Under the pieces are notes generated by a model. It did no database searches and was not told the origin of the DNA. It saw only the letters and a program-made list of their open reading frames with translations. 64,000 nucleotides of DNA, from assembly GCF_000787775.1 (NCBI RefSeq), contig NZ_BBPM01000013.1, positions 80,540 through 144,539 of the forward strand, given 5' to 3'. Shown here piece by piece: positions 36,249 to 44,837 of the stretch (within the stretch, counting starts at the first letter, position 1; every line of letters begins with the position of its first letter). A program made the translations under genes and the position numbers. This stretch comes from Streptacidiphilus carbonis. GTDB lineage: Bacteria > Actinomycetota > Actinomycetes > Streptomycetales > Streptomycetaceae.

Positions 36249-37506
36249 CCGCCTGCCTCAGGTCGGCCACCCACTGCGCGGTGAACGCGCTCAGTCCGAC
36301 CCCGGCCGTCCTGCGCAGCGCAGCGTCCAGGGCCGCGTCCGGTCCGGTGGAACCGCCGCTACCGGCCGCCGCCACCGCTCCGTACAGGGCCACCAGGGCC
36401 GACTGGCCGTGCCGCCGCACGATGCCGCGGCAGGCGAACCAGGCCTGCTCGTACGCCTGCGGCAGGTCCGCGGCCGAGCCGTCGAAGGCGGAGTCCGCAG
36501 GCAGCCGGTCGGGGATCCGGCCCGCCCTGAGGTCGGCGAGCAGCTCCGGGGCGATCTGGGCCGGGGTGCGGCCGGTGCCCAGGTAGCCGGTCCAGTTGGC
36601 GGCGCCCTCGGCGAGCCAGCGCGGGGTCCACTGCTCGGTGATCGCCCGGGTGGCCACATGGGTGGTCTCATGGGTGATGACGACCCGTCGGCCCAGCGCG
36701 TTGAGGGTGTCCCAGACCGGGGGGTTGACGGTGATCCGCTCGGTGCGGCCGGCCTCGGCGGCACCGAGCTCGCCGGTGGTGACGGCGGCGATCGCGGTGT
36801 ATCCGGCCGGGTCGGCGCCCAGCAGCCGACCGAACTGGTCCGGACCGAACGGGGCCAGCAGCACCGTCCGCTGCCCCCAGCCGGTCCCCCAGACCGTGCT
36901 GACGGCCGGTACCGCCCGGTCCGCCTCGTCGGCGAGCTGCTGCAGCGTGCTCTGACCGCGCAGCCCCAGCACCAGGCAGTGCCGGCCCTGGACCACGGTG
37001 ACCGGGCCCAGGTCCCACGGCTGGACGTCGCCGCCGGCGTGGTCGCTGTCCGAGCTGAGCAGCCAGTCGCCTCCGCCGCTGCGGGTGAAGGTGAGGTACT
37101 GGGTGGCGGTGACCGGCTGGGAGTCGAAGCCGCTGAGCCGGTACGAGAGTTCGACCCGCGCCGCCAACCGCGCGGTGCCCGCGGTGCCGAGGGCCGCCGG
37201 CAGGGGGTAGGCGTCGAGCGCCTTGAGCTGGTACGCCCAGGTGCCGATCGGCACCTGGGCCAGGTTCCCCAGCATCGCGGCACCGCTGTCGCGCAGCGAC
37301 TGCGCCGTCGGCAGCACGGTTGCCGCCAGCGCGGCCTGGTCCCTGCCCCGGATCGCCGCGGCCCTGCGGTCGAGCACGGCCTGCACGGCGGCGGCGTCGC
37401 TCGCGGCGTCGGCGTGTTGGCGGTCGTGCCACTCCTCGCCGCCCAGCGCCCCGGCGACCAAGGCGGCGGCACCGGCCGCCAGCACCGCCCTGCGTCCCAC
37501 GGCCAT
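36241..37506 (-). CDS. Exported zinc-metallopeptidase-like protein (HETTH)
   Basis: A 421-residue protein of unknown function. GRRAVLAAGAAALVAGALG at the N-terminus is a short twin-arginine-like or Sec signal. The region after it (LDRRAAAIRGRDQAALAATV) looks like a SnoaL/NTF2-like helix. H279-E280-T-T-H283 with E300 in WLAEGAANW is a gluzincin-like zinc site, and VNPPVWDTLNALGRR leads into it. This fits an extracellular peptidase or peptidase-like scaffold. It is convergent with the GT87 gene, overlapping it by eight bases. Confidence 0.8.
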   Translation of the reverse strand: MAVGRRAVLAAGAAALVAGALGGEEWHDRQHADAASDAAAVQAVLDRRAAAIRGRDQAALAATVLPTAQSLRDSGAAMLGNLAQVPIGTWAYQLKALDAYPLPAALGTAGTARLAARVELSYRLSGFDSQPVTATQYLTFTRSGGGDWLLSSDSDHAGGDVQPWDLGPVTVVQGRHCLVLGLRGQSTLQQLADEADRAVPAVSTVWGTGWGQRTVLLAPFGPDQFGRLLGADPAGYTAIAAVTTGELGAAEAGRTERITVNPPVWDTLNALGRRVVITHETTHVATRAITEQWTPRWLAEGAANWTGYLGTGRTPAQIAPELLADLRAGRIPDRLPADSAFDGSAADLPQAYEQAWFACRGIVRRHGQSALVALYGAVAAAGSGGSTGPDAALDAALRRTAGVGLSAFTAQWVADLRQAAT

Positions 37507-37530
37507 CAGTGGTCTGACCCGTCTGCATGG

Positions 37531-37608
37531 TTTGTCGCGCAGTTCCCCGCGCCCCTGCGGGGCTGCAACCGAGCCGGTTGCACATGCTGGGGGCGCGGGG
37601 AACTCTCA
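37531..37608. repeat. Palindromic intergenic element, copy 6
   Basis: Left arm TTTGTCGCGCAGTTCCCCGC matches right arm GGGGCGCGGGGAACT, which is cut short where the NlpC/P60 stop codon begins. Inner stem GCAACC/GGTTGC with a four-base loop. The left flank TGCATGGTTTGTCGCGCAG is shared with copy 7. Confidence 0.9.
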
Positions 37609-38691
37609 GACCCGGACCACCTCGGCCACGGGCATGTCGCCCACCCGCTCGTAGCGGACCCGGGCCCCCGGGTAGGGCGCGTGGATGATCGTCCCATGGC
37701 CTGCGTACATCCCTACGTGGTGCATGTCGCCGTAAAAGATCACAAGGTCGCCGGGCCTCGCCTGGCTCAGCGGGACCCGCTGTCCGGCGAAGGCCTGACC
37801 CTGCGAGGTTCGGGGCAGCGTCACCCCGGCATGGCGCCAGGACCAGTACATCAGGCCGGAGCAGTCGAAGGAGCCCGGGCCTGCGGATCCGTACACGTAG
37901 GGCTTGCCGAGGGCGCTCTCCGCGGCCGCCAGCGCCATCGCCGCGCGCGCGGAGGCCGGCCCCTGGCCGGACTGCGGCGGCTGCTCCGCGGTCTGCGCGG
38001 CCGCCCCGGCGGCGTCGTCCTCGTTCTGCTGGAGCTGGGCGCGCTGCGCCGCCGTCAGCGTGTCCAGCAGCGCCTTGGCGTGCCCGAGCCGCTGCTGCAC
38101 CTGGGTCTTGCTGCCGGCGATGGACTGCCGCAGCGACTCCAACTGGGCCAGCTGGGCGACCGCCTCGGCCCGGTCCTGCACCAACTGCCGCTGGTCGGAC
38201 TCGATCTCCTGGAGTTTCAAGGCGGCCACGGCGTCGGCCTGGTCCGCCGTGGAGGCCTGCTCCAGGTACTGGTCGGGATGGGCGTTGAGCAGCAACTTCA
38301 CCAGCGGGTCCACCCCGCCGCCCTGCCGGTACTCGGCGCTGGCGATCGAACCCATGGACTGGAGCAGCGTGTTCACATGCTGCTGCTCCTCGGCGACCCG
38401 CTGCTGCAGCAGCACCGACTCGCGCTGCAGCGACCGCTCCTGCTCCCGCGCCCCGTCGTACCGCTGGCCGGCCACCTCCGCCTGCGCGTAGAGGCCGTCG
38501 ACCTGCTGCCGGACGCCGTCGGCGGTGACCGGGGCGCCACCGGGGCCGCCGGGGGCGCCCGGCGCGGCCAGCGCGCTGCCACCGGTCGCCAGTACCGCCG
38601 CGGTCGCGGCCGCCAGGGTGGCCGCGGTGCGCGACAGGGCTGCCACGGTGGAGTGCTGGCCCAGCGGTCGGGCACGTCGGTGGGACGCCAC
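37606..38691 (-). CDS. NlpC/P60 peptidoglycan endopeptidase, paralogue 1 (RipA-like)
   Basis: A 361-residue secreted hydrolase that should cut the D-Glu-meso-DAP stem peptide bond. It opens with ASHRRARPLG and a signal segment (TAATLAAATAAVLATGGSALAAP). A coiled coil follows (VRQQVDGLYAQAEVAGQRYDGAREQE to about residue 230) and then the catalytic domain: cysteine in SFDCSGLMYWSW, histidine in DMHHVGMYAG and third residue histidine in IIHAPYPG. GTG 38691 is chosen because paralogues 2 and 3 start at the same position of the alignment; GGAG lies ten bases before it. It is the first of three tandem paralogues. Confidence 0.9.
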   Translation of the reverse strand: MASHRRARPLGQHSTVAALSRTAATLAAATAAVLATGGSALAAPGAPGGPGGAPVTADGVRQQVDGLYAQAEVAGQRYDGAREQERSLQRESVLLQQRVAEEQQHVNTLLQSMGSIASAEYRQGGGVDPLVKLLLNAHPDQYLEQASTADQADAVAALKLQEIESDQRQLVQDRAEAVAQLAQLESLRQSIAGSKTQVQQRLGHAKALLDTLTAAQRAQLQQNEDDAAGAAAQTAEQPPQSGQGPASARAAMALAAAESALGKPYVYGSAGPGSFDCSGLMYWSWRHAGVTLPRTSQGQAFAGQRVPLSQARPGDLVIFYGDMHHVGMYAGHGTIIHAPYPGARVRYERVGDMPVAEVVRV

Positions 38692-38844
38692 GGGGACTGG
38701 CTCCATTCGTCGAAGCAGAGGGCCGAGCGCCGACGTTAGCGAGTCGGACACAGGGAGTCCAAACCCTGGCAAGGACGAATATTTCCGCTGGATTAGTACA
38801 TTTTGACGAAACGCCACGTGAGGAGGGGTCGGCCGGACACGGCG

Positions 38845-38878
38845 ACGGGCCCGACCCCCGTCAGGGGATCGGGCCCGT
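38845..38878 (-). terminator. Terminator hairpin downstream of NlpC/P60 paralogue 2
   Basis: ACGGGCCCGATCCCC pairs with GGGGTCGGGCCCGT around a short loop. No T-run is seen. It lies 36 bases beyond the paralogue 2 stop. Confidence 0.75.
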
Positions 38879-38913
38879 ACAGCCGTTTGGGCGGCTCAGC
38901 CGGTCGTGTCGGC

Positions 38914-39984
38914 TCAGATGTGGCGCATCGCGTAGATGGAGCCGATCGTGTCGATGCTCTCGTACTTCACCACGGTCCCGGTGTGCGGGGCGTGCAGCAC
39001 GGTGTTGTTGCCGGCGTAGATGCCGACGTGCGAGTCACCGTTGAAGAACACCAGGTCGCCGACCTGCAGGTTGGCGCGGGAGACCGCGGTACCGGCGGTG
39101 ATCTGGTCGTAGGTGGTGCGGCCGATGGACACCCCGGCCTGGGCGTAGGCCCACTGGGTCAGCCCGGAGCAGTCGAACGAGTTGGGACCGGTGGCGCCGT
39201 AGACGTAGACGTCGCCGAGCTTGGTCTGGGCGGCGGCGTAGGCCGTGGCCTCCACCGAGTCGCCGGCCTTGCTGGAGCTGGAGCCCGACGCCGAACTGCT
39301 GCTGGACGAGGACGAGGACGACGCCGCTGCGGCGGCCTTGGAAGCGGCGGCCTCGTTGGCCGCCTTCAGCGCGGCCGCCTGGGCTGCGGTCAGCGAGTCC
39401 AGCTTGGCCTGGGCGGCAGCGAGCTTCTTCTGCACCGAGGCCTTGGAGGCGGCGAGCTGCTTGCTGGTCGCGTCGAGGGCCTTGAGCTTGGTCTCGGCCT
39501 CGGACTTCTCGGTGTTGAGCGTGGTCTGCTCGGACTTCAGATCGGCCAGCATGTTCGACTGACTGGCGGTGATCTGGCTCTGCGCCGACGCCGAGTTGAG
39601 GTAGGTCGTCGGGTCCGAGGAGAGCATCAGCTGGACCGAGGGGTCGACCGACCCGCTGCGGTACTGCGCGCTGGCGACGGCGCCGAGGGCGGAGGCCTTG
39701 GCGGTGACCGAGGCCTGCTGCCGGGCGACCTGGTCCTGCAGCGTGTTGACCTGCTTCTGCAGCGCCTGCTGGTCGGACTGCGCCTTGTCGTACTGCTGAA
39801 CCGCCGTGTCGGCGTCGCTGTTCAGCTGGTCGATCTGCGCCTTGAGTTGGGCGGTGGTCTGCTGCGGGGTCGCCTGCGCCGACTGGGCGGCGGTCGCGGA
39901 GAGGGCGACGGTTGTGGCCGCTGCAGCCGTGAGCACGGTTATGCGGGCGCGACCGGGATTTTTGGGACGACGATGGGACGCCAC
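38914..39984 (-). CDS. NlpC/P60 peptidoglycan endopeptidase, paralogue 2 (riboswitch-controlled)
   Basis: A 356-residue secreted hydrolase. The start ASHRRPKNPGRARITVLTAA leads into a signal peptide ending near SAQA. A long coiled coil (QLKAQIDQLNSDADTAVQQY up to residue 210) and a serine/alanine linker with SSSSSSS precede the catalytic domain: C in SFDCSGLTQWAYAQAG, H in DSHVGIYAG and H in VLHAPHTG. GTG 39984 has AAGGAG eight bases before it. The 5' leader is a c-di-AMP riboswitch with a promoter matching the housekeeping pattern, so the enzyme is probably switched off when c-di-AMP is high. Confidence 0.93.
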   Translation of the reverse strand: MASHRRPKNPGRARITVLTAAAATTVALSATAAQSAQATPQQTTAQLKAQIDQLNSDADTAVQQYDKAQSDQQALQKQVNTLQDQVARQQASVTAKASALGAVASAQYRSGSVDPSVQLMLSSDPTTYLNSASAQSQITASQSNMLADLKSEQTTLNTEKSEAETKLKALDATSKQLAASKASVQKKLAAAQAKLDSLTAAQAAALKAANEAAASKAAAAASSSSSSSSSSASGSSSSKAGDSVEATAYAAAQTKLGDVYVYGATGPNSFDCSGLTQWAYAQAGVSIGRTTYDQITAGTAVSRANLQVGDLVFFNGDSHVGIYAGNNTVLHAPHTGTVVKYESIDTIGSIYAMRHI

Positions 39985-40007
39985 GAAGGCGAGCTCCTTC
40001 TTCCTAC

Positions 40008-40240
40008 GGCCGCCTACCGGGTGAGCTGACGGGTTCGGGCTGGAAGACGTGCCCTACAACGCTTCACCGGCGGACCGGCCTGGCGTCGATTCACCCCGAG
40101 GGAACTTGGTTCCCCGGCTCCGAAACTGACGGCGCTCCCCTGTGGTCATCCCGATGGCGTCGGGAGGGCCTGCCGTACGGTCGGACTCGGCGGAAACCTC
40201 CGCTGCCACCCAGGCTGGGTGATCGACTTCGCGGTGGTTC
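40008..40240 (-). promoter_or_regulatory. c-di-AMP riboswitch (ydaO-yuaA)
   Basis: Conserved ydaO blocks are seen on the minus strand: GATCACCCAGCCTGGGTGGC near the 5' end, the GGGGAACCAAGTTCCC hairpin, GGGGTGAATC and CCCGAACCCGTCAGCTCACC followed by CGGTAGGCGG. These match the form in front of streptomycete resuscitation-promoting factor genes, as I recall it. The element ends about 25 bases before the paralogue 2 start. High c-di-AMP is expected to stop expression. Confidence 0.88.
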
Positions 40241-40248
40241 GATCGCTG

Positions 40249-40278
40249 ACACTAGTGACCCAACCGTGATCCGTTCAA
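40249..40278 (-). promoter_or_regulatory. Promoter of riboswitch-NlpC/P60 transcript
   Basis: TTGAAC (40278-40273) and TAGTGT (40254-40249) are separated by 18 bases on the minus strand, close to the streptomycete housekeeping form TTGACN-18-TAGNNT. The expected start, near 40242, is exactly where the riboswitch begins. Confidence 0.7.
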
Positions 40279-40409
40279 ATCCCTGTAAGTAAAAAGTATC
40301 TTTGGTTACGACACTGCATCAGATTTCCAACGGACCGTAGTCGTCACATGACCACATGGCGACGACATGGCGGTCAAATCGGTCATCCGGTCGAGGTGTT
40401 CGAGGCTCC

Positions 40410-40425
40410 TGTGACGTGAGTCACA
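40410..40425. promoter_or_regulatory. Candidate Crp operator (TGTGACGTGAGTCACA)
   Basis: A 16-base inverted repeat with perfect six-base arms TGTGAC/GTCACA, identical in plan to the enteric CRP site TGTGA-N6-TCACA. It lies about 175 bases upstream of the predicted start of the riboswitch transcript and 60 bases beyond paralogue 3's stop. The 40279-40409 stretch holds only AT-rich DNA and no gene. Confidence 0.55.
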
Positions 40426-40485
40426 CCAGGAGGCCACACCCGCCCCAGCCGACTCCCAAACCAGGTGTCCGCAAGTGGCTCTGCG

Positions 40486-41565
40486 TCAGAACCGGCGAAT
40501 CGCCACGATCGAGCCGAAATAGGACATCGGCTGGATGGAGACGTTGTAACCGTATTCGGGAGCGTTCAACAGCATCCCCTTGCCGGCGTAGAGGCCGACA
40601 TGCGCGCCGCCCTCCATCACCACGATGTCACCGACCCTCAGATCGGCGCTGGAGGCCACCCGGGTGCCCACCGACTCATCGCCCTCCGAGGAGTGCGGCA
40701 GGCTGATGTTGGCGTGGGCGTAGGCCCACATCACCAGGCCCGAGCAGTCGAACTGGTTGGGCCCCGCGCCGGCCCAGGCGTACGGGGCGACGCCGACCTT
40801 GCTCATCGCCGCCTGCATGGCGGTCCTGGCCGCGGCCGAGATCCCGGAGAGGTCGATGTCGGACACCGACATGTGGTTGTCGGTGGAGTCCACCGAGCTG
40901 TAGCCGCCCCCGCCGCCGCTGCCGGCGCCCTGATCCTTCAGCGCGGCCGCCTCCACCGCGGCGCGGGCCGCCGCCGACAGCGAGTCCAGCACGCTCTGCG
41001 CGTGCTTGAGCTTGGCCTGGGCGGTTTCCTTCGCCGTCTGCATCTGCTTGAGCAGCGCCTGCTGGGCCGTCAGTTCCTGGGCCGCCTGGGCCTTCTCCTG
41101 GGCCAGCGTCTTCTGCTGGCTCTGCAACATCGCCAGCAGCGCGGCCTGGCTGCCTGCTATCTGGCTCTGCGTCGAGGCGGCGTTCAGGTACTGGGTCGGG
41201 TTCGAGGCGAGCAGCAGCTTCACCGTCGGATCGACCGCGCCCTCGCGGTACTCGGCGCTGGCCATCTGTCCGAGCTGGCCCAACTCCTTGTTCACCGCGG
41301 TCTGCTGGCGGGCTATCTCGTCCTGGAGGACGTTCGTCTGCCGCTCCAGCGCCTGCTCCTGGCCCTGCGCCGCGTCGTACTGCTCCGTCGCCTTGTTCGC
41401 CGCCGACTGGTCCGCCTCGACCTGGGCCTTCGCCTGGTCGCTGGTCAGCTTCGGCGCCGCCTGGGCAGCCGTCTGGGCCGAGAGGGCCACAGCGGTGGCA
41501 GCGGCCGCGGTCAGGATCGACACACGGGCGCGGCTGGGTTGCTTGGGGCGGCGGTGTGTGGCCAC
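40486..41565 (-). CDS. NlpC/P60 peptidoglycan endopeptidase, paralogue 3
   Basis: A 359-residue secreted hydrolase that starts with ATHRRPKQPSRARVSILTAA and a signal peptide ending near AQAAP. Coiled coil (QAKAQVEADQSAANKATEQY and LLKQMQTAKETAQAKLKH), glycine linker (GAGSGGGGG), then NlpC/P60 domain: C in QFDCSGLVMWAYAHAN, H in GAHVGLYAG and asparagine, not histidine, at the third site (LLNAPEYG). Asn is tolerated in this family, so activity is likely. GTG 41565 follows GAAGGGA. No riboswitch is seen upstream; only a short 175-base spacer. Confidence 0.91.
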   Translation of the reverse strand: MATHRRPKQPSRARVSILTAAAATAVALSAQTAAQAAPKLTSDQAKAQVEADQSAANKATEQYDAAQGQEQALERQTNVLQDEIARQQTAVNKELGQLGQMASAEYREGAVDPTVKLLLASNPTQYLNAASTQSQIAGSQAALLAMLQSQQKTLAQEKAQAAQELTAQQALLKQMQTAKETAQAKLKHAQSVLDSLSAAARAAVEAAALKDQGAGSGGGGGYSSVDSTDNHMSVSDIDLSGISAAARTAMQAAMSKVGVAPYAWAGAGPNQFDCSGLVMWAYAHANISLPHSSEGDESVGTRVASSADLRVGDIVVMEGGAHVGLYAGKGMLLNAPEYGYNVSIQPMSYFGSIVAIRRF

Positions 41566-41740
41566 AGGAGCGGGGTCCCTTCGAGCAAACGCTGACGAAC
41601 ACAGGCAGCGAGCGCAGACATAGGTTCGAAGGGAGAGACTAGTGAGAGAGATGTGACTCTGTCGCCCTCGGCGGGAGGTCCGGGGGTGAATGGGCGCAAT
41701 GTCCTTTATAGGAAAGCCCTGAGAAGCCGCCGACGACCCC

Positions 41741-43207
41741 TCAGGTCCGCACCAGTCGGCGCAGCAGCATCGCCGAGGGCACCGGCCGCGCACCCGCCTT
41801 GCGCACCCCGTCCGCCACCTCACGGTCGGTCGACACCACGATCACCGGACGCCCCTCGGGCTCGGCCCGCACCAGACGGCGGATCAACTCGTCGGCGTTC
41901 TCGCCGGACCGGCTGAACAGCACCCGCACCCCGCGCGGCGGGGCCATCGGCACCGGCGCGTCCAGGTCCTTGCCGTCGAAGACGCAGGTGATCTCCGCGC
42001 CGCTGTGCGCGGCCAGCATGGAGAGCCCGTTCAGCAGCCTGACCCGCTGCTTGTCCAGCGGCAGGGTGGGATAGCCGCTCTTGGTCACGTTGTAGCCGTC
42101 CACCAGCAGATGCACCTGAGGCAGGGCCAGCAACTGGTCCAGCAGCGCCGGGTCGTCCGCGTCCAGGGCGCGCCTGGCCACGTCGTGCGGCGAGGCCGTG
42201 GTGGGCGCCACCGCCTCCACCGTGTCGGCCGGGCGGGTGGTGACCGGCTTCAGCCCCAGCTCCCGCTGCAGTCCCTGGGCACCCTGCAGCACCACGTCCA
42301 GCAGCAGCCGCAGCCGCATCTCCTCGGCACTGCGCCCTTCCCTGGACGCCCGCCGGGCCGCCTCGACCGCGGACTCGGCCTCGGCCAGCCGGTGCTTCAG
42401 CCGGCGGACCTCGCTGTCGGTGGTGCCCCGCTCGGTGGCACCGGCCGCGCGCAGCGCCTCCAACTCGGCTGCGACCTTGCGGGTCGCCGCCTCGGCGCGC
42501 TTGGTGTCGGCCTCCAGGCTGCGCACCCGGCGGCGGAGCGAATCCCGTTCCTTCCTGGTCTCGTCCAGCTCGACCCGGCCCCGGTCCGCCTCGGCCCTGC
42601 TGGTCTCCCGCAGCGCGGACAGCTCCGTCTGCAGCTTCTCCACCAGCCTGGCCGCCTCGGCGGCGGCGCCCTCGGACTCGGCCCGCTCGACCTCCTCGCC
42701 GGCGTCCCCGACCAGCTTGCTCCAGCCGGCCGGACGCAGCAGATAGGCCACCGCGGCCACGTCCTGCGGATCGGCGGCGGCCGGGACCTGTCCGCTCTCC
42801 AGGGCCGCGACCAGATCGGGCTGGCCCTGCCTGACCCGTTCCGCTATCCGCGCCCGGAAACCGGGCTCGGTCTCCAGCGCCGCGGCGATGGCGGTCGCAC
42901 CGCGCCGGGCCCGCTGCACCGGGGTGAACTTGGCGTAGGGGCGCAGCCGCGGCGGCAGCTCGGCGAGCGGCATGGCGCTCAGCCCGTCCGCGGCGATGCC
43001 CACGACCCGGCGCCGCACCCCCTCGGGCAGCGGCCGGTCCAGCTGCTCGGCAGGCTTCTGGTCAGCGGGTGCGGCGGGCTCAGCGGGTACGGCGGTCTCG
43101 GTGGGTACGACGGGCTCGGCGGCTTCGGTGGCGGGCAGCACGAGGTCCGCCGCCTCGTCGGGGCCCGCAGGCCCCGCGGCGGCTTCCGCCCGGTCATGCT
43201 GCACCAC
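41741..43207 (-). CDS. NYN-domain protein with coiled coil (putative RNA-binding/nuclease)
   Basis: A 488-residue protein. The C-terminal 160 residues are an NYN (YacP-like, PIN-fold) domain: VHLLVDGYNVTKSGYP, LDKQRVRLLNGLSML, ITCVFDGKDLDAP, VRVLFSRSGENADELI and PVIVVSTDREVADGV, with the acidic positions for metal. The middle is a coiled coil (about 200-310; ETRKERDSLRRRVRSLEADTKR) and the N-terminus is Pro/Glu-rich. Likely an RNA-binding or ribonuclease protein; target unknown. Two consecutive GTG codons (43207 and 43204) could start it. Confidence 0.87.
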   Translation of the reverse strand: MVQHDRAEAAAGPAGPDEAADLVLPATEAAEPVVPTETAVPAEPAAPADQKPAEQLDRPLPEGVRRRVVGIAADGLSAMPLAELPPRLRPYAKFTPVQRARRGATAIAAALETEPGFRARIAERVRQGQPDLVAALESGQVPAAADPQDVAAVAYLLRPAGWSKLVGDAGEEVERAESEGAAAEAARLVEKLQTELSALRETSRAEADRGRVELDETRKERDSLRRRVRSLEADTKRAEAATRKVAAELEALRAAGATERGTTDSEVRRLKHRLAEAESAVEAARRASREGRSAEEMRLRLLLDVVLQGAQGLQRELGLKPVTTRPADTVEAVAPTTASPHDVARRALDADDPALLDQLLALPQVHLLVDGYNVTKSGYPTLPLDKQRVRLLNGLSMLAAHSGAEITCVFDGKDLDAPVPMAPPRGVRVLFSRSGENADELIRRLVRAEPEGRPVIVVSTDREVADGVRKAGARPVPSAMLLRRLVRT

Positions 43208-43301
43208 GTCCGCTGTCTCCGATCCGGTCCTGCGGGGCTGCTGCCCGCAGTAACCATTCTCGCCCGCCCTCCCCCCTACTCGTCACCGCGCCACACAAGC
43301 C

Positions 43302-43574
43302 TCAGGCCTGGGTACGCCCTGCCTGCGCGGCCGCCTCGGCCTCCGCGCCCGGACGGTCCACCAGTTCCACCTGGTCCACCGCGTTGCACCAGCGGCAGCG
43401 CACGGACTCCACGGACTCGCTGAGCACCTCGCGCTCCTCCACCCGGGGCTCGCCGGCCAGGTCCAGATGGACGAACTCGACCACTCGGGAGGACCGGGTC
43501 ACATCGAAGCGGGTCAGGTTGCCGCACAGGGTGCAGCGCCACCGGGTCCCCTCGGTGGGAAGGGGAACAGACAT
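43302..43574 (-). CDS. Small zinc-ribbon-like protein
   Basis: A 90-residue protein with two CxxC pairs: RWRCTLCGNLTRFDV and VRCRWCNAVDQVELV, which would bind one zinc ion. The middle is acidic (EPRVEEREVLSESVESV). I do not know its function; similar small proteins are widespread in streptomycetes. I take ATG 43574 (MSVPLPTEG) as start; the longer frame has no supporting site. Confidence 0.8.
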   Translation of the reverse strand: MSVPLPTEGTRWRCTLCGNLTRFDVTRSSRVVEFVHLDLAGEPRVEEREVLSESVESVRCRWCNAVDQVELVDRPGAEAEAAAQAGRTQA

Positions 43575-43690
43575 GAGCGGTCCTCTCGCGACGGGTACTC
43601 CTACCTGCACAACCCTATGGCCTCGCCGTCAGGGTCAGATACGGCAGGACAACCGGTGTCAGATTTGCCCCGGTAAGGAATGCTCTATCC

Positions 43691-44494
43691 ATGCTGAGGC
43701 CGGTAAGCCAGACGTATTCATCCCTCCGGGGCCCCCGACCGTTCGTCCCGCTGGTGACCTACGCGCTGATCGCCGCGTGCGTACTGGTCTTCCTGGTGGG
43801 CCCGGTCTCCGGACTCGATCCGCTGTACGGCGGGGGGAACGCCCGTGCCTGCACGGAACTGGCCTACTACCACCACTGGGGGGTGATCCCCAGCGAGCTG
43901 ATGGACAATCAGCCGCTCCCGGCGGTCACCACCCCGGGCTGCCCGGCGCCGGACGGCGGCTTCCCCAAGATCCCGGCCCTGTCGGTGCTGACCGCGATGT
44001 TCGTCCACGGCGGCTGGCTGCACCTGCTGGGCAACATGCTGTTCCTCTACGTCTTCGGCGCGATGGTCGAGGAGCGGATGGGGCGGCTGCCCTACCTGCT
44101 CAGCTATGTCGCCCTCGGCTATCTGGCGACCTACGGCTACGCGCTGTTCGCCGGCGCCGGCAGCGCGACGCAGACCCTGGTCGGCGCGTCCGGCGCGATC
44201 GCCGGCATCCTCGGCGCGTACCTGCGGCTGCACCCCAGGGCCCGGGTGACCAGCCTGCTGCCGTTCCTGCTGTTCCTGCCGCTGCGGTTCCCGGCCTGGC
44301 TGGTGCTGGGGGTGTGGTTCGCGATCCAGTGGGCCTCGGTCGGCGTGCCCTCGGCCGCGGTCACCGGGGTCGCGTACACGGCCCATCTGATCGGTTTCGC
44401 CGGCGGCTTCCTCTTCGCCTGGCTGCTGTACCGCCGCGGGCGCGGCTACGCTGATCCGACGAACGTCGCCGTACTCCCAGGAGACCCCCCGTGA
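43691..44494 (+). CDS. Rhomboid-family intramembrane serine protease
   Basis: A 267-residue six- or seven-span membrane protease. The serine is S167 in VGASGAIAGILGAYL and the histidine H232 in AHLIGFAGGFLF. The family loop HGGWLHLLGNMLFLYVFG with the conserved HxxxN-type helix is present, and ERMGRLPYLLSYVALGYLA follows. The substrate is unknown. The stop overlaps the GTG start of the next gene (GTGA). Confidence 0.93.
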   Translation: MLRPVSQTYSSLRGPRPFVPLVTYALIAACVLVFLVGPVSGLDPLYGGGNARACTELAYYHHWGVIPSELMDNQPLPAVTTPGCPAPDGGFPKIPALSVLTAMFVHGGWLHLLGNMLFLYVFGAMVEERMGRLPYLLSYVALGYLATYGYALFAGAGSATQTLVGASGAIAGILGAYLRLHPRARVTSLLPFLLFLPLRFPAWLVLGVWFAIQWASVGVPSAAVTGVAYTAHLIGFAGGFLFAWLLYRRGRGYADPTNVAVLPGDPP

Positions 44495-44772
44495 TCACCG
44501 CGATCGTGCTCATCAAGACCACCGTCGACCGGATCCCCGAGATCGCCGAGTCGATCGCCGCGATCGACGGCGTCACCGAGGTGTACTCGGTGACCGGACA
44601 GCACGACCTGGTGGCGATGGTGCGGGTGCGCGCCCACGAGGAGCTGGCCGAAGTCATCCCGGGGCAGGTGAACAAGGTCCCCGGGGTGGAGTCCACCGAG
44701 ACCCACATCGCCTTCCGCACCTACTCCCGCCACGACCTGGACGCCGCCTTCGCCCTGGGCCTTGAGGACTAG
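44491..44772 (+). CDS. Stand-alone Lrp/AsnC ligand-binding (RAM) domain protein
   Basis: A 93-residue protein consisting only of the RAM fold: ITAIVLIKTTVDRIPEIAES, ITGVTEVYSVTGQHDLVAMV-like core and TETHIAFRTYSRHDLDAAF. There is no helix-turn-helix, so it cannot bind DNA by itself and may act by pairing with full-length Lrp/AsnC proteins or binding an amino acid. Its GTG overlaps the rhomboid stop. Confidence 0.9.
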   Translation: MITAIVLIKTTVDRIPEIAESIAAIDGVTEVYSVTGQHDLVAMVRVRAHEELAEVIPGQVNKVPGVESTETHIAFRTYSRHDLDAAFALGLED

Positions 44773-44790
44773 GTGCGGGCTGTGCATGGT

Positions 44791-44835
44791 TTGTCGCGCA
44801 GTTCCCCGCACCCCTGGGGGTCTGCGACTGGCAGC
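44791..44835. repeat. Palindromic intergenic element, copy 7 (left half only)
   Basis: The left arm TTGTCGCGCAGTTCCCCGCA and the start of the inner stem (TCTGCGACTGGCAG) are present, but the right arm is missing where the convergent aminotransferase coding end begins. The left flank matches copy 6. Confidence 0.85.
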
Positions 44836-44837
44836 CT

